Notes under the pieces: generated by a model
Told to the model about the DNA's origin: nothing
Seen by the model: the letters and a program-made list of their open reading frames with translations, nothing else
Databases searched by the model: none
Part shown: positions 13,702-15,000 of the stretch, piece after piece
Layout: each line of letters opens with the position of its first letter
How positions within the stretch are numbered: position 1 is the first letter of the stretch
Assembly: GCA_030837265.1 (NCBI GenBank)
Contig: JAUPKV010000209.1
Span: forward strand, 1 to 15,000
Direction of reading: 5' to 3'
DNA length: 15,000 bases
From: Methanobacteriota archaeon
GTDB taxonomy: Archaea; Halobacteriota; Methanosarcinia; Methanosarcinales; Methanosarcinaceae
Translations under genes and position numbers: made by a program

Positions 13702-13732
13702 AGAAACTGTCTTCTATATATTAGCTAGTATC
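13702..13732 (+). promoter_or_regulatory. upstream element shared with the ferredoxin gene (copy 2)
   Basis: This stretch begins AGAAACTGTCTTCTATATA and ends AGTATC. It is the second copy of the element at 12304-12332. Here it lies about 28 bases upstream of a good TATA box (13760-13768), a position suited to an activator site. Confidence 0.55.
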
Positions 13733-13759
13733 ATATAGATATTAGTATTTTTAAAAGTG

Positions 13760-13768
13760 TATATAAAA
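13760..13768 (+). promoter_or_regulatory. TATA box for hcp
   Basis: TATATAAAA is a near-consensus archaeal TATA box 54-62 bases upstream of the hcp ATG. It predicts a start near 13793 and a leader of about 30 bases that contains the GGTGG ribosome binding site. This would give hcp its own promoter, separate from the upstream pair. Confidence 0.55.
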
Positions 13769-13821
13769 TTAAAGAAAAACGGGATTTTTACTTAACCAAC
13801 AATATTCCAAGGTGGGAAAAT

Positions 13822-15000
13822 ATGTTCTGTAATCAATGTCAGGAAACTTTTAACTCAATGGGTTGTACGAAAAATGGGGTATGTGGCAAAAAAGGGGAAG
13901 TTGCAGACATTCAGGACAAATTAATCTATGTTCTCAAAAGCATCTCTTTCTACAATCTTAAAGCAAGGGCTGCAGGCCTAAATGAGGAAACAACAGATAA
14001 GTTTGTGCTTGATGGCTTCTTTGCAACTCTTACGAATACAAATTTTGACAAAAAGGAAATTGAATCCTTTATTAAGAAAGGTTTTGAACTTCGAGACAAT
14101 ATTAAGGCAAAGCTTCCTTCGGGAATGATACCTGCAGAAAAAGACTTGCCTGCAGTGGCTAAAGTTACCCCCGAAAACATCGGAAATTTGGATGTTACCA
14201 TTCATTCAACTGAAAATGAAGATATCAGATCCCTTAGAGAACTTCTTACCTACGGAATGAAGGGAATGGCTGCTTATGCACATCATGCTTACGTCCTTGG
14301 CTATAAAGATGAAGCAATTTTCGAGTTCATAGAAAAAGGGCTTGTTTCGACCACCGACGATAGTTTAGGGGTAGAAGCTCTAATTGGCCTGGTTATGGAG
14401 TGTGGCCAGAAGGGTGTCTCGACTCTTGCCCTACTCGATAAAGCAAACACTGAGACTTATGGAAATCCTGAGCCAACAGCGGTTAATATAGGTGTAAGAG
14501 ATAGGCCAGGCACACTTATAAGTGGACACGACCTGCGAGACCTCGAAATGCTTCTTGAGCAGACAAAGGGTAAAGGAATCGATGTCTATACACATGGAGA
14601 GATGCTGCCTGCAAACGCATATCCGGCTTTTAAGAAGTATGACAACTTTGTAGGCAATTATGGGAATGCCTGGTGGAAGCAGAATGAAGAGTTTGAGAAA
14701 TTCAACGGTCCTATCCTATTAACCACGAATTGCATAATTACTCCAAGAGATTCATACAGGAACAGGATTTACACTACCGGAGTTGTGGGTTTTGAAGGAC
14801 TTACTCATATCTATGAAAAAGAAAATGGAACAAAAGACTTCACCCCTCTGATAGAACAGGCAAAAACAAGCAAGCCACCGGAGCAATTGGAAACCGGAAC
14901 CATTATAGGAGGCTTTGCACACGAAGCAGCTCTTTCAGTTGCGGATAAAATCATAGACGGCGTAAAAAGCGGAAAAATAAACAGGTTCATGGTTATGGCA
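13822..15000 (+). CDS. hcp: hybrid cluster protein / hydroxylamine reductase, partial
   Basis: The first 393 codons of hybrid cluster protein (Hcp, EC 1.7.99.1 in older annotation) run open to the window edge. The N-terminal motif CNQC, then C15 and C21 (C-x2-C-x8-C-x5-C), binds the cubane Fe-S cluster. Ligands of the 4Fe-2O-2S hybrid cluster are present with a constant offset of -8 from the Desulfovibrio protein: H236 (SGHDL), E260 (THGEML) and C304 (TTNCIITP). The remaining ligands lie beyond the edge. Because the spacing from the N-terminal cysteines to H236 is nearly full length, this is not the shortened class III form. Hcp reduces hydroxylamine in vitro and nitric oxide in bacteria, pointing to nitrosative stress defence in the cytoplasm. 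ATG 13822 follows AAGGTGGG. The nearby ferredoxin is a candidate electron donor. No frameshift is seen in the part present. Confidence 0.95.
   Translation, partial: MFCNQCQETFNSMGCTKNGVCGKKGEVADIQDKLIYVLKSISFYNLKARAAGLNEETTDKFVLDGFFATLTNTNFDKKEIESFIKKGFELRDNIKAKLPSGMIPAEKDLPAVAKVTPENIGNLDVTIHSTENEDIRSLRELLTYGMKGMAAYAHHAYVLGYKDEAIFEFIEKGLVSTTDDSLGVEALIGLVMECGQKGVSTLALLDKANTETYGNPEPTAVNIGVRDRPGTLISGHDLRDLEMLLEQTKGKGIDVYTHGEMLPANAYPAFKKYDNFVGNYGNAWWKQNEEFEKFNGPILLTTNCIITPRDSYRNRIYTTGVVGFEGLTHIYEKENGTKDFTPLIEQAKTSKPPEQLETGTIIGGFAHEAALSVADKIIDGVKSGKINRFMVMA

Overview
The window looks like a chromosomal segment of a methanogenic archaeon, most likely Methanosarcina or a close relative. This is inferred, not proven. 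The DNA is AT-rich, and several genes have archaeal TATA-like boxes a few tens of bases upstream with GGAGG or GGTGA type ribosome binding sites. The gene set also fits: a HerA-type ATPase, a DUF166 protein, a hybrid cluster protein, ferredoxins and a membrane-anchored ClpP-class protease. No rRNA, tRNA, CRISPR array or intact insertion sequence was recognised.

Layout: 1-1132 holds a possible gene start running off the left edge, a 14-bp tandem repeat, and a minus-strand membrane-anchored ClpP-fold serine protease whose N-terminus is encoded by five 15-bp repeats. 1452-3837 holds an unrecognised beta-rich protein with a C-terminal TPR-like segment, a minus-strand flavodoxin-fold NAD(P)H oxidoreductase, and a divergent pentapeptide-repeat protein of about 33 repeats. 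4119-5733 holds a stand-alone HerA-like ATPase and a 51-residue DUF1328 membrane protein preceded by a 13-bp all-A/T inverted repeat. 5734-7139 has no convincing protein gene but contains many inverted repeats and a promoter-like sequence, so a structured RNA is possible.

7140-12142 holds a polysaccharide flippase, a double-[4Fe-4S] QueG-like protein broken by a single-base frameshift, a YihY/BrkB membrane protein, a minus-strand GNAT acetyltransferase and a LysE-type exporter. These look like independent housekeeping or accessory genes.

12304-15000 is the most coherent block: a small ferredoxin with an incomplete second cluster motif and a CxxC...CxxC tail, a cysteine-rich DUF166 protein, and the start of hcp (hybrid cluster protein, cut by the window edge). 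A roughly 30-bp element upstream of the ferredoxin recurs upstream of hcp. The inference is a co-regulated redox unit, possibly for nitrosative or oxidative stress, with the ferredoxin as a candidate electron donor to Hcp and DUF166 as an uncharacterised partner. This is the best candidate in the window for an undescribed system, but the functional link rests on adjacency and the shared upstream sequence only.
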